Below, one piece after another: positions 26,034 through 34,865 of a stretch of DNA of 64,000 nucleotides (position 1 is the stretch's first letter; every line of letters starts with the position of its first letter). Position numbers and translations under genes: made by a program. The notes beneath the pieces are model-generated. The model was given only the letters and a program-made list of their open reading frames with translations, was not told the origin of the DNA and searched no databases. This stretch comes from Lachnospiraceae bacterium UBA3689 (GTDB lineage: Bacteria > Bacillota > Clostridia > Lachnospirales > Lachnospiraceae): contig DFIU01000022.1 in assembly GCA_002371465.1 (NCBI GenBank), forward strand, positions 1 to 64,000, read 5' to 3'.

Positions 26034-27848
26034 TCAGGTTAATTCTCCGGCAGTTGCCGCCTCCTCGTACTGGCGCGTAAAGAGGCGGTAGTAGTAGCTG
26101 CGCCGCGCCATCAACTCTTCATGCTTCCCCATCTCAACAATTCTGCCGTCGACAACGGCGATGATCAGGTCTGCGTCGACGACGGTCGACAGGCGGTGGG
26201 CGATCATAAAGGATGTCCGGCCCTTGATCATGACGCCGATGGCGTCCTGGATCTTTTTCTCCGTCATGGTATCGATCGAGGAGGTCGCCTCATCCAGGAT
26301 CAGGATGGCGGGGTCTGCCAGGATCGCGCGGGCAAAGGATAAGAGCTGCTTCTCTCCCGTCGAGAGCAGATCGCCCCCCTCTCCAACGTCGCTGTCAAGA
26401 CCATGTCCCATCCGCTCAACCGCTTCCTCAGCCGACACCAGTTTCAAAGCAGCCATGATCTCTTCATCGGTGGCGTCGGGCTTGCCGTAGCGCAGATTTT
26501 CCCGGACAGAGCCGGAGAAGAGGTGCGGCGTCTGCAGGACATAGCCGATCCGGCTGTGCAGCCAGAGCTGGGACCGCTCCCGAACATCCCTGCCGTCGAT
26601 CAGGACCTGCCCCTTGGTCGGTTCATAGAAACGACAGACCAGGTTGACCAGGGTCGATTTACCGGCTCCGGTCTCCCCGACGATGGCGACATTTGTCCCA
26701 TGGGGGATCTTTAAATTGAAGTGTTCAAGGACCATTTCCTCTCCATCCGGATAGCGGAAAGAGACGTCTCGGAATTCCACATCCCCCTTCAGAGCCTCCC
26801 AGTTCTCCTTCCTGGGATGGAAGGCATCCCCATACTGTTCAATGACTTCTTTGGTATCGACGACATCCGATTCGCTGTCCATGAGACCTTTGAAACGCTC
26901 GATATTGACCTGGACATCGATCAGAGCCGAGACCGCCTCGATCACATACTGAACCGGCTCCATCATGGCGAGGGCGTAGGACATAAAGACCGACAGGGTA
27001 CCGATCTCCATCAAACGCTGGACGGTCATTTTCCCTCCCTTCCAGAGTACAACGCTGAGGGCGATGGATGCCATCAAGGTGACCGAAGCCGTAAAGAGAG
27101 CCGACCAGTGGGTCGAGTGGACGGCGGTCCGCCTCATATGGGACGTGTCCGTTTCAAAATCCTTTTGAATCCGGTCCCCGACCACCAGGGTGCGGATGGT
27201 CTTGGCGCCGGTGATGCCCTCGTTGAAATCTCCGGAAATGGTCGCGTTGATCTCCCTCACCTTCCGCTTTAATACGACCAGGTGGCGCTGGAAAAAGATG
27301 ACCAGCACCGCGGCGATCGGAATCAAAAGAAGAAGCCAGAGCGCCAGGTACACATTGACCGCCAGCATAACCGCAAAGACAAAGACGATATAGCTGACGT
27401 TCCAGACGATATCCATGACCCGCCAGGAAATGGTCGTCGCGATCCGGTCCGTATCGCTCATGACCCGGGCGTGGATGTAGCCTACGTTGTGGGTATTAAA
27501 ATAAGAAAAGGACAGGGTCTGCAGATGGTTGAAGCTGGCATTTTTCAGGTCCCGCCCCACATCCAGCTCAACTTTTCCGATCAGGTAGCTGGAAATGAAG
27601 TTGGCGGCGACCTGGGCCAGCAGGATGCCGATATAGGTCGCCAGGAACATGCCCAGTGTATCCAAAGTCCCCAAAGTAATAAAATGGTTCAAAGCATAGC
27701 GGTTGAAGAGGGGGTAGATCGTGTCGCAGACAGAACTTAGGATACCCAACAGGATCATGACCGTGGTCTGCCTGCGGTAAGGTCTTAAGTACTGGGCGAT
27801 CGCCGGCAGACCGAACCATTTCAAGTGTTTACTTTCCGTGTTAGTCAC
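26034..27848 (-). CDS. ABC exporter half-transporter with catalytic Walker B, degenerate signature
   Basis: 604 residues: six-helix exporter domain (about 1-310) then an ATPase. Walker A GETGAGKST, Walker B ILILDEATSSID with the catalytic Glu, H-loop IAHRLSTV. The signature reads LSTGEKQ instead of LSGGQ. With its partner it should form a BmrCD/LmrCD/TM287-288-type heterodimer with one weak ATP site, probably a multidrug or lipid exporter. It starts with GTG overlapping the partner's stop (GTGA). Confidence 0.93.
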   Translation of the reverse strand: MTNTESKHLKWFGLPAIAQYLRPYRRQTTVMILLGILSSVCDTIYPLFNRYALNHFITLGTLDTLGMFLATYIGILLAQVAANFISSYLIGKVELDVGRDLKNASFNHLQTLSFSYFNTHNVGYIHARVMSDTDRIATTISWRVMDIVWNVSYIVFVFAVMLAVNVYLALWLLLLIPIAAVLVIFFQRHLVVLKRKVREINATISGDFNEGITGAKTIRTLVVGDRIQKDFETDTSHMRRTAVHSTHWSALFTASVTLMASIALSVVLWKGGKMTVQRLMEIGTLSVFMSYALAMMEPVQYVIEAVSALIDVQVNIERFKGLMDSESDVVDTKEVIEQYGDAFHPRKENWEALKGDVEFRDVSFRYPDGEEMVLEHFNLKIPHGTNVAIVGETGAGKSTLVNLVCRFYEPTKGQVLIDGRDVRERSQLWLHSRIGYVLQTPHLFSGSVRENLRYGKPDATDEEIMAALKLVSAEEAVERMGHGLDSDVGEGGDLLSTGEKQLLSFARAILADPAILILDEATSSIDTMTEKKIQDAIGVMIKGRTSFMIAHRLSTVVDADLIIAVVDGRIVEMGKHEELMARRSYYYRLFTRQYEEAATAGELT

Positions 27849-29623
27849 TTACTGTCCCCTCCTTTCTTGGTTTCTGCCGCAATCCCCTGGATTCCGCAGA
27901 TTCGGGCATAGAGTCCCTGCTTCTTAAGCAGTTCCTCATGGGTTCCGGTCTCCGTGACCCGACCGTGGTTTAAGACCACGATCTCATCCGCCGCCATCAA
28001 GGTCGTGATGCGGTGGGAAATCAGGACGATGGTCGCATTTCCCATGCAGCGGTTCAGTTCGACACGAATCCTGGCATCCGTTTCCGCGTCCACAGCGGAG
28101 AGGGAATCATCAAAGATCATGATAGGGGTATCCCGGATCACCATCTGGGCAATCGCCGTTCTCTGTTTCTGTCCGCCGGACAGGGTCATGCCCCGCTCTC
28201 CCACCATGGTATCGTACCCGTGGCGGAAATGCCGGACCGTCTCGGACAGGGAGGCGATCCCCGCCGCCCGCTCAATGGCAGGCTGCCCCGCATCGTCAGC
28301 CGCTATCCCGATATTTTCACTTAAGGACCGGGAGAAAAGGAAGGGTTCCTGCAGGACCATGCCGATATGGTCCCGAAGATAGTCCCGCGGAATGTCCCGG
28401 ATATCGACGCCTCCGATTGTGATGCTGCCGCTGCCCTCACCGATGTCATAGAGCCGGTCCAGCAGATACATAAGCGTCGACTTGCCGCTGCCGGTGCCGC
28501 CCAGAATTCCGACCGTCTTACCCGCCGGAATCGTGAAAGAAACGTCATCCAGAATTTTGGGCATATCCGGTCCGTAGCGGAAACTGACATGGGAAAAGGC
28601 AATATCCCGGTCCATAGCCGGACGGATCGCCCGGTCCGGGTCCTCTTCCTCCTTGGAGTTCATGATATAGCCGATACGGTCAACCGAGACGCCCGCCTTT
28701 GACATATCGGAAATGACACGGCCCAGGGACCGGACCGGCCAGGACAGCATGGAGTTGTAGGAAATAAAGGCGATATAATCGCCTGCCGTGATCTGCCCCT
28801 TGACAGCCAGGTAGGCTCCGACCGCGACGACCGCCATAACCTGGGCTCCGGCAAAGAAATCCCCCATCGACCAGAAGGCGGAAATCAGGATGCTGAGCTT
28901 TAAGTAGGCAGCCGTGTAGATGTCATTTTGATGCTCAAACCGTCTGCGCTCGTACCGCTCCCGTCCGAAGGCGCGGACGACGCGGACCCCGGTCAGATTT
29001 TCCTGGGTAATGGTGGACAGAGTCCCCTCCTCCTCGTCCGCCTCCTGGAAGGTCGATCCGATCCTGCCGTGGAAAAAGAGAGAGTAGAGGAAGATCGCCG
29101 GAATAAAGACCGCCGCCACGATTGCCAGCTTCCAGTTGATGCTGATCATAAAGCCCATGGCGATGAGGATCATAATTACGATCCGAAAGACCGAGGTCAG
29201 CTGGTCGGACAGAAAGCTCTTGACCGTCTCCACATCGGACGTACACCGCTGGATGATATCCCCGGTCTGGTTTTCCGAGTACCAGGAGAATTTCAGCCGC
29301 TCGATATGCTCAAAGAGCCGGTTTCGCATCCGCTCCACCAGTTTTTCTGCCCCCATGGAGTTAAAGAGGCGGTAGAGGTAGCGGAAAATGGCTCCCGCCC
29401 CCGCAACTGCCGCCACGGTTAGAGCGGACCGGACCGCCCGGTCGTCTCCTGCCAGGAAGGAGTCCACCGCCCAGCCGACGACTCTGGGGGAGAGCAGGTC
29501 AAAAAATGAGGCCAGCATCGCAAATCCTATGCTGAGCGCAAAGAATCGGACGCTGCCCTTTAAAAAATATACAATCAGGTCTCTTCGTTTATTTCTCATA
29601 GATGGCGCCTGTTTCAGCCTCAT
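27845..29623 (-). CDS. ABC exporter half-transporter with degenerate Walker B
   Basis: 592 residues: exporter membrane domain (about 1-320) plus ATPase. Walker A GGTGSGKST and signature LSGGQKQRTAIAQ are canonical. The Walker B segment is IMIFDDSLSAVD, with Asp in place of the catalytic Glu. This is complementary to the partner's defect, so the pair has one active and one degenerate ATP site. Its ATG overlaps the pepT stop (ATGA): translation is coupled. Confidence 0.93.
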   Translation of the reverse strand: MRLKQAPSMRNKRRDLIVYFLKGSVRFFALSIGFAMLASFFDLLSPRVVGWAVDSFLAGDDRAVRSALTVAAVAGAGAIFRYLYRLFNSMGAEKLVERMRNRLFEHIERLKFSWYSENQTGDIIQRCTSDVETVKSFLSDQLTSVFRIVIMILIAMGFMISINWKLAIVAAVFIPAIFLYSLFFHGRIGSTFQEADEEEGTLSTITQENLTGVRVVRAFGRERYERRRFEHQNDIYTAAYLKLSILISAFWSMGDFFAGAQVMAVVAVGAYLAVKGQITAGDYIAFISYNSMLSWPVRSLGRVISDMSKAGVSVDRIGYIMNSKEEEDPDRAIRPAMDRDIAFSHVSFRYGPDMPKILDDVSFTIPAGKTVGILGGTGSGKSTLMYLLDRLYDIGEGSGSITIGGVDIRDIPRDYLRDHIGMVLQEPFLFSRSLSENIGIAADDAGQPAIERAAGIASLSETVRHFRHGYDTMVGERGMTLSGGQKQRTAIAQMVIRDTPIMIFDDSLSAVDAETDARIRVELNRCMGNATIVLISHRITTLMAADEIVVLNHGRVTETGTHEELLKKQGLYARICGIQGIAAETKKGGDSK

Positions 29624-30843
29624 TTCTCTTCGATAACAGATAGTTTGATCAAAAGTTCCGCCGTTTTTTCCATTTCCTGCACACTGGCGTACTCAAAGCG
29701 GCTGTGGTAGTTGTAACCGCCGGTGCAGAGGTTGGGGCAGGGAATGCCGCGAAAGCTCAGCACAGCCCCGTCCGTACCGCCCCGAATGGGCTGAACAGAC
29801 GGCTTGACGCCCAGATCTTTTAGCGCCCTGACGGCGCGGTTGGGCAGGTCCATGTGGTCCTTGATGATCTCCAGCATGTTGCGGTACTGGTCGCTTATTT
29901 CAAGGGAAATGACCTCCCCGCCATAGGCTGAGCGGTACTTATTATTGAGATAGTCCGCGATCCGTCTCATGACGGCTTTCCGCTCTTCAAACTTCTCCTG
30001 GTCATGGTCCCGGATGATGTATTTTAACTCCGCGCTCTCCACATTGCCCGTCATGGCATCCAGGTGGTAGAAGCCTTCCCTGCCCTCGGTATGCTCGGGC
30101 ACTTCCGCCTCCGGCAGCATGGACTGAAACTCCAGGGCAAGACGGTTGGCGTTGATCATGGCGTCCTTGGCATCACCCGTATGGACACTGATGCCCTTTA
30201 CGCACACTTTAGCTGCCGCGGCATTGAAGCACTCATACTCAATCTCGCCCAGCTTGCCGCCATCGACCGTGTAAGCCTCCCTAGCTCCGAAGCGGTCAGG
30301 ATCAAAGAAGGCTGTCCCCTCCCCGATCTCCTCATCCGGCGTAAAGGCGATCCGGATAGGTCTGTGGGCAGGCGCATGGGGATTTCTCAGCAAATATTCC
30401 GCCAGGTTCATGATCTCGGCGACGCCCGCCTTATCGTCCGCTCCCAGCAGGGTGGTCCCGTCGGTTGCGATCAGATCCTCGCCGATGTGGTTCAAAAGCT
30501 CGGGGAACTTTTGGGGATCCAATAGCTTAAGAGGGTCCTTACCCTGATAGTTGACCAAAAGGCGGGGCTTGACATTTTTTCCCGTGACAGCCGGAGAGGT
30601 ATCCATATGCGCGATAAAACCGAGAGCAGGTTGTCCCTGAACTCCCGGCACTTGGGCATAGACGTAGCAATGTTCCCGGTCAAAGTCCACCTTTGCACCC
30701 AGATTCTCAAGTTCCTTAGCCAGAACCTCTGCCAGAGCAAACTGCTTCCTGGCCGAGGGGTGCTGCCCCGTCTCCTCCTCCGATTTCGTGTCTATCTTTG
30801 CATACCGAATAAAACGGTCATACAAGCCCTGATTCTTAATCAT
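29620..30843 (-). CDS. pepT: Peptidase T (tripeptide aminopeptidase)
   Basis: Zinc-dependent M20B peptidase releasing the N-terminal residue of tripeptides in the cytoplasm. 407 residues. Zn ligands: IAHMDTSPAVTG (HxD), LLGADDKAGVAEIM (Asp), TPDEEIGEGTAFFD (catalytic Glu pair), YTVDGGKLGEIEYE, and the His of GGYNYHSRFEYA. The ribosome site is weak (AAGAAGAG). Upstream is an M20-like fragment gene; downstream come the exporter genes with a 4-nt overlap. Confidence 0.96.
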   Translation of the reverse strand: MIKNQGLYDRFIRYAKIDTKSEEETGQHPSARKQFALAEVLAKELENLGAKVDFDREHCYVYAQVPGVQGQPALGFIAHMDTSPAVTGKNVKPRLLVNYQGKDPLKLLDPQKFPELLNHIGEDLIATDGTTLLGADDKAGVAEIMNLAEYLLRNPHAPAHRPIRIAFTPDEEIGEGTAFFDPDRFGAREAYTVDGGKLGEIEYECFNAAAAKVCVKGISVHTGDAKDAMINANRLALEFQSMLPEAEVPEHTEGREGFYHLDAMTGNVESAELKYIIRDHDQEKFEERKAVMRRIADYLNNKYRSAYGGEVISLEISDQYRNMLEIIKDHMDLPNRAVRALKDLGVKPSVQPIRGGTDGAVLSFRGIPCPNLCTGGYNYHSRFEYASVQEMEKTAELLIKLSVIEEK

Positions 30844-30892
30844 GGTAAACTCTTCTTTCCATACATTTTATAGTACAATCTAAAACCCAGTC

Positions 30893-31030
30893 ATTTCTGA
30901 TGGGTAAGTGTCAGGAAAAAGATAATTCATTCCTAATAGGCAACTGTCTGCAAAAAACAAATCATTCCCATCAGACAACTGTCAACAAAGAGCATGTTAT
31001 TCTCGATAAGCAACTGCCAGGAAGAGGACA
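30893..31030 (-). repeat. Four degenerate tandem copies of the M20-like gene's 3' end
   Basis: Units at 30893-30924, 30925-30960, 30961-30996 and 30997-31030 (32-36 nt each). On the minus strand all share a CTG-CAGTTGCYTAT-GAATRA-type core. The rightmost unit is the true 3' end of the M20-like gene (coding LAVAYRE-stop); the other three follow its stop as diverged copies. Too few and too diverged for CRISPR. Confidence 0.65.
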
Positions 31031-31614
31031 ATTTCAGCCGCATGGGCATAGTCCCCGTCCTCAGCTCCGAAGGATACCGCTGCCGTCCGGATCGCGTGGG
31101 AGGAAAATTCCTTCTGATAGGCTCCTGCCTCTTCTTCCCGATCCAGGAACCGGTTGCCCAGCCCTTCGCTGACCGTGCGGAAGCGGTCAGAAACGATCGC
31201 CTCCCCATCGCTGACGATCTGCCCCGCCGGAGCATTTTGAGTCAACAAATAGGCATTTTGCGAAAAGATCTTCTTAAAATCCGGGACAGCTTCCGCATCC
31301 AGGGAAGGTGAAAAGACTACTTCAATATCCGGATGGTGGATCACCGACCGGTAGGAAGTCGGCGAGGTGATCTTGTGCATAGCCGCCAGGATCTCCGCTG
31401 CCCCCGGCAAATGGTCGGGATCGTAGCCTGCCGCAAAGAGTGACCCCTCCTTGCCCGGCATATCCCCCAACAGGTAGGCGAAGATGGTTCCATTTTCAAA
31501 CTTCTCAACCGTAAAACCGAACTCCTTTAACTGATCAATCAGGTAAGTTTCCTTAGAAGAAGCCTCAGTTAAATCCTTTAATGCTGCCGCCAGATAGGCG
31601 CTGTTAATCTCCAT
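30997..31614 (-). CDS. Small M20-peptidase-like protein, probably inactive
   Basis: About 205 residues from MEINSAYLAAALKDL; the ATG follows GGAAAG. The pattern loosely follows M20 peptidases (a short ALKDLTEASSKETYLIDQLKE-type N-terminal helix, then a beta-rich part), but where PepT has AHMD this protein has AAGYDPDH, so the first zinc His is missing. No dimerisation domain and no EE pair are visible. It might be a degenerate paralogue or a partner of PepT, which follows it. The family assignment is tentative. Confidence 0.5.
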   Translation of the reverse strand: MEINSAYLAAALKDLTEASSKETYLIDQLKEFGFTVEKFENGTIFAYLLGDMPGKEGSLFAAGYDPDHLPGAAEILAAMHKITSPTSYRSVIHHPDIEVVFSPSLDAEAVPDFKKIFSQNAYLLTQNAPAGQIVSDGEAIVSDRFRTVSEGLGNRFLDREEEAGAYQKEFSSHAIRTAAVSFGAEDGDYAHAAEIVLFLAVAYRE

Positions 31615-31644
31615 AATTTTCTTTCCAATCTGATTTATGATGTG

Positions 31645-31672
31645 ATTATAACAAAGATTGCACACAAGTCAA
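31645..31672 (-). promoter_or_regulatory. Promoter of the M20-like / pepT / ABC exporter string
   Basis: -35 TTGACT and -10 TATAAT with a 16-nt spacer, 30 nt before the M20-like start. Strong match. Confidence 0.75.
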
Positions 31673-31772
31673 TTGTTATGTTACAATGTCTCCGTAGTGA
31701 TAGAATATAGACGGGACGACTCCCGGGAAAGGAGCAGATTCCCCTATTCTTAATCGGGAATCCAATACAAAT

Positions 31773-32051
31773 ATGAAAAAAATCAAAATGTTTTATTTAA
31801 CAGACTGTGGTTACTGCGCTAAGGCTTTCAAGGCGATTGAAGAGCTGAGAGCCTCCAATCCGACCTATGCCGCGCTCGAGATCGAAAAGATCGAGGAGGA
31901 CGAGCAGCCGGATATCGCCAATGCCTATGACTATTATGCCACACCGACCTTCTTTGTGGACGAAGAGAAAGCATTTGAGGCCCACATTGGCATGACATAT
32001 GAAGACATACGCGAAGAGGTTCAGAAGGTCTTTGATCTGGCAGCCAAATAA
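31773..32051 (+). CDS. Glutaredoxin/thioredoxin-like protein
   Basis: 92 residues of thioredoxin fold. The redox motif is CGYC at residues 12-15 and the cis-Pro loop is ATPTFFV. Likely a small cytoplasmic dithiol oxidoreductase; partner unknown. Plus strand, single gene, ending at a bidirectional terminator. Confidence 0.85.
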   Translation: MKKIKMFYLTDCGYCAKAFKAIEELRASNPTYAALEIEKIEEDEQPDIANAYDYYATPTFFVDEEKAFEAHIGMTYEDIREEVQKVFDLAAK

Positions 32052-32105
32052 GCAGGCTTTTCAGGTTTCTCAATTTTTTTAATTTTCTCAAATAAGAGAT
32101 CAGAT

Positions 32106-32158
32106 AAAAAGCCAACGGCGGTCAAGAAATGGGAGTCCCATTCCTGACCGCCGTTGGC
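32106..32158. terminator. Bidirectional terminator
   Basis: Stem GCCAACGGCGGTCA with its exact complement, extended by AATGGG/CCCATT. On the minus strand TTTTT follows; on the plus strand the U-tract is weaker. It serves the large membrane-protein gene (minus) and the glutaredoxin gene (plus). Confidence 0.85.
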
Positions 32159-32241
32159 ATTTCATCTTTGATATTTCATGGTTTTACAGTCTAAAAGCAT
32201 CACATTCTCAACTATTCAGATTCCAGATCTTTCTCCTGCTA

Positions 32242-34788
32242 TTACCAGCCGGCTCGATAGATGAAATATCTGCCGGCTGAAGAGACGAACTGATAGGTAA
32301 CAGTCTCGTCGGACAGACCTTCCATGGCGCTTGTCGTCAGCAGATAGCGGATGCCCAGCTTCCTGACATCTTCATTTCCGATATAGACCCGGATATGGTC
32401 CATCGCAAGCATTTCAAACTGTTTATCCGGATCCTTTTCCTCATCCGGAACAATGAACAGGTCCAAATGGGCGTAGCGGTTATAAACCTGATCTTCCTTC
32501 TTCCCTGTATCAATCCCCGCCCATTTTTCAAGATCCGGATAGGTGTTGGTTGTCGTCACGGTTGGAGCCCCCAGCATGGCAAGGTAATTGCCCATAGGAC
32601 TGACTGCCCCATCGGCAGATGCCCAAAGAGCCCCGGGATCCTGATCCCGAACGGCTTTGACTTCCCGCGCCAGGTCCGTTTGGTAAAGCCCTGCCGAACC
32701 GATCTCCACCGGGTTGACCATAAGCCCGCAGACCAGGGCAGCGGCCGCAAGCGAAAAGGGCATAAGCCTTTGAAAGTGGTCTGCCGCAAGACAGAAAAAG
32801 GTCAGCAGAGTCAAGATGACAATCAGAAGGGGAAGCAGGAAGGGATGTTTCCGGTAGTAAGCACCCATCCCCAAAATCTTTGACAAAAAGACCACAGCCG
32901 CCGAACCACTCAAGGATACGATCAAACAAAGGCAAATCCCTCTTAAGGTCAGATTCATCTGCCCGATCTTTCTTTCTTCTTTGATCGCAGTCCGCTCCGA
33001 TAGACCGATGATCAAAAGCAGAACCTGGATCAGCCCCAGAGCCAGGTCCGCTCGATGAGCCAGACTGGACCCCAGAAAGGTAATCTTTGCCAGAACAGGC
33101 GGGAGTCCCAGGGTTGTATAAAGTCCGATAAAAGCAGTAAGCGCGAAGAGGAGCCAGATCAACAGGTTTCTGCCCTTTCGCCGAATCAGTACCGATCCTG
33201 ACAGGAGCAAACCCAGGGGAAAGAGGGTGAAGAAGACGGAATCTTCCACGCTGCTTGGATGTACGACAGAGGGAAACGCCGAAAAGAACAGAGCCGCCGG
33301 GTAATAGAAGAAGCGTCTCCCTTCCCCGCCCCCGGTGCTGAAGCGTTTGCCGGGATAGACCGTATTTTGCACTGTTGAAACGGTCGCAGACGTTCGCCCC
33401 AAAATCAAAAGGACGACCGCCGCGGCCCCCAGAACCGCCCCGATCGGAGCGATCAGATCCCGCCTGCGGACAAGCCCCTCCTGAATCGCAGCCGCCAAAA
33501 CCCAGACAGCCAGAACTCCGAATACATAGGCAAGGGGGATCATCCAGGCCGGATAGAGAGTCAGGGCATAACCTCCGGCACATTCAAAGATTCCCAGTGT
33601 ACATAGAATCCTCGTCCAAAGTCTTCTGTCACGGAAGAACCAATAGAGGAGGGTCACCGCTCCAAAACCGAAGATCAGCATTTCCACCAGGGAATTGATG
33701 GCGTACCACCACTGCACGATGGGCGCGAACAAGATCAGACAGGCTCCCGCTGCCGACAGCGCCCTGCGGTCCCTGGTCAGGATTCTCATCATCTCAAAGC
33801 TAACCAGCCAGAGGACGATTCCCCGCGCGCACCAGAAAAAGCTCAGCCCGCGCTCGGCTCCAAAGAGCAGATAGCCTAGCTGGAAGGGGCGAAAGATTTC
33901 AAATACAGTCCTTACCGGCAGCGCGTAGACCATAAAGACATCCGTCGCTTCTCCCCGCAGGAGATTGCTGGTCCAGCCATATGCCGGAGAGGCAAATTGC
34001 TGGGAAAAGGACAAGGGCGTCATCACATTATATTCATCCGTCCTCATAATCCGGGGAGATCCAAAAACCCGGCTGACCTGATCGATCGGAAGCAGATTTT
34101 TCCACATCTCAAGGGAAGACCCATTGAGATTTATGAGCACGCCAAGGGCAAGCAGGCAGGCACCGATCAGCCAGCGCCTTTGAAAGAGAAAGGCATAAAG
34201 ACGGTCAATCCCCCAAACCACATGGAGCAGGAGGAAAAAGAAGGCCAGGGTCAAAAGGACTGCCCGCGCAAACAGGACCTGCCTGCCGCCATTTGCATGA
34301 AAATCCGCCGTCTCCCGAACCTGGGTTACGGAAAATCCATTTCCTAAAGCGGTCTTGGCGTCAATGCGCAGAACCCCCAGAGGACCGTCAATCGGAACAG
34401 TCAACTGATTGACACCATTATGAAGCCGGACCCTCCTGCTTTTTTCTTCCGTCAGCTCTTTGTCGCGGCCGCCATAGTAAACCTTCAGATAGGAGGGTTC
34501 TGCATCATTAAGACCTGCCTCTGCCGTAATCAGCAGGGTGTGGCGGAAAGAGCCGTCCAGGTTCCAGATCAGCCCGGCATCCTCTCCCGTCACGGTCATC
34601 ATACCATTTTCAGTACCTTTAAGTTCCCTATAGGCCGCTTTCGACAGATCCAGGGTGACACTCTTTGGATTTAGCCTGTACTGAAGACTTGCCAGTCCTC
34701 CCGACCGGATCAGGCTGACGATACAGCCAAGGAGCAGAGCCAGCAGCAAAGCTCCGACCAGTCCCCGGATTTTACCAGATACCCTCAT
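32242..34788 (-). CDS. Large polytopic membrane protein, GT-C-like plan, function unknown
   Basis: 848 residues. After one N-terminal helix (GALLLALLLGCIVSLI) comes an outside beta-rich stretch (about 40-165) and then some 12-13 membrane helices to about residue 690. A soluble C-terminal part follows. Pairs such as WWYAINSLVEM and the large loop between early helices recall membrane glycosyl- or acyl-transferases of wall polysaccharide pathways (YfhO/GT-C-like), but I find no defining motif. Last gene of the envelope cluster with the PASTA protein; terminator at 32106. Confidence 0.6.
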   Translation of the reverse strand: MRVSGKIRGLVGALLLALLLGCIVSLIRSGGLASLQYRLNPKSVTLDLSKAAYRELKGTENGMMTVTGEDAGLIWNLDGSFRHTLLITAEAGLNDAEPSYLKVYYGGRDKELTEEKSRRVRLHNGVNQLTVPIDGPLGVLRIDAKTALGNGFSVTQVRETADFHANGGRQVLFARAVLLTLAFFFLLLHVVWGIDRLYAFLFQRRWLIGACLLALGVLINLNGSSLEMWKNLLPIDQVSRVFGSPRIMRTDEYNVMTPLSFSQQFASPAYGWTSNLLRGEATDVFMVYALPVRTVFEIFRPFQLGYLLFGAERGLSFFWCARGIVLWLVSFEMMRILTRDRRALSAAGACLILFAPIVQWWYAINSLVEMLIFGFGAVTLLYWFFRDRRLWTRILCTLGIFECAGGYALTLYPAWMIPLAYVFGVLAVWVLAAAIQEGLVRRRDLIAPIGAVLGAAAVVLLILGRTSATVSTVQNTVYPGKRFSTGGGEGRRFFYYPAALFFSAFPSVVHPSSVEDSVFFTLFPLGLLLSGSVLIRRKGRNLLIWLLFALTAFIGLYTTLGLPPVLAKITFLGSSLAHRADLALGLIQVLLLIIGLSERTAIKEERKIGQMNLTLRGICLCLIVSLSGSAAVVFLSKILGMGAYYRKHPFLLPLLIVILTLLTFFCLAADHFQRLMPFSLAAAALVCGLMVNPVEIGSAGLYQTDLAREVKAVRDQDPGALWASADGAVSPMGNYLAMLGAPTVTTTNTYPDLEKWAGIDTGKKEDQVYNRYAHLDLFIVPDEEKDPDKQFEMLAMDHIRVYIGNEDVRKLGIRYLLTTSAMEGLSDETVTYQFVSSAGRYFIYRAGW

Positions 34789-34865
34789 CTTTTTCCCTCA
34801 TCTTTCCGACTTGCAGGCAGATGGGTCCACCGCTCAGGAGTGTCATAAAAAAGCCTGCCCTCAGC

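Noticed and set aside
30893..31030. CRISPR-like array
   Set aside because: Units are contiguous with no spacers, diverged, and derive from a gene end.
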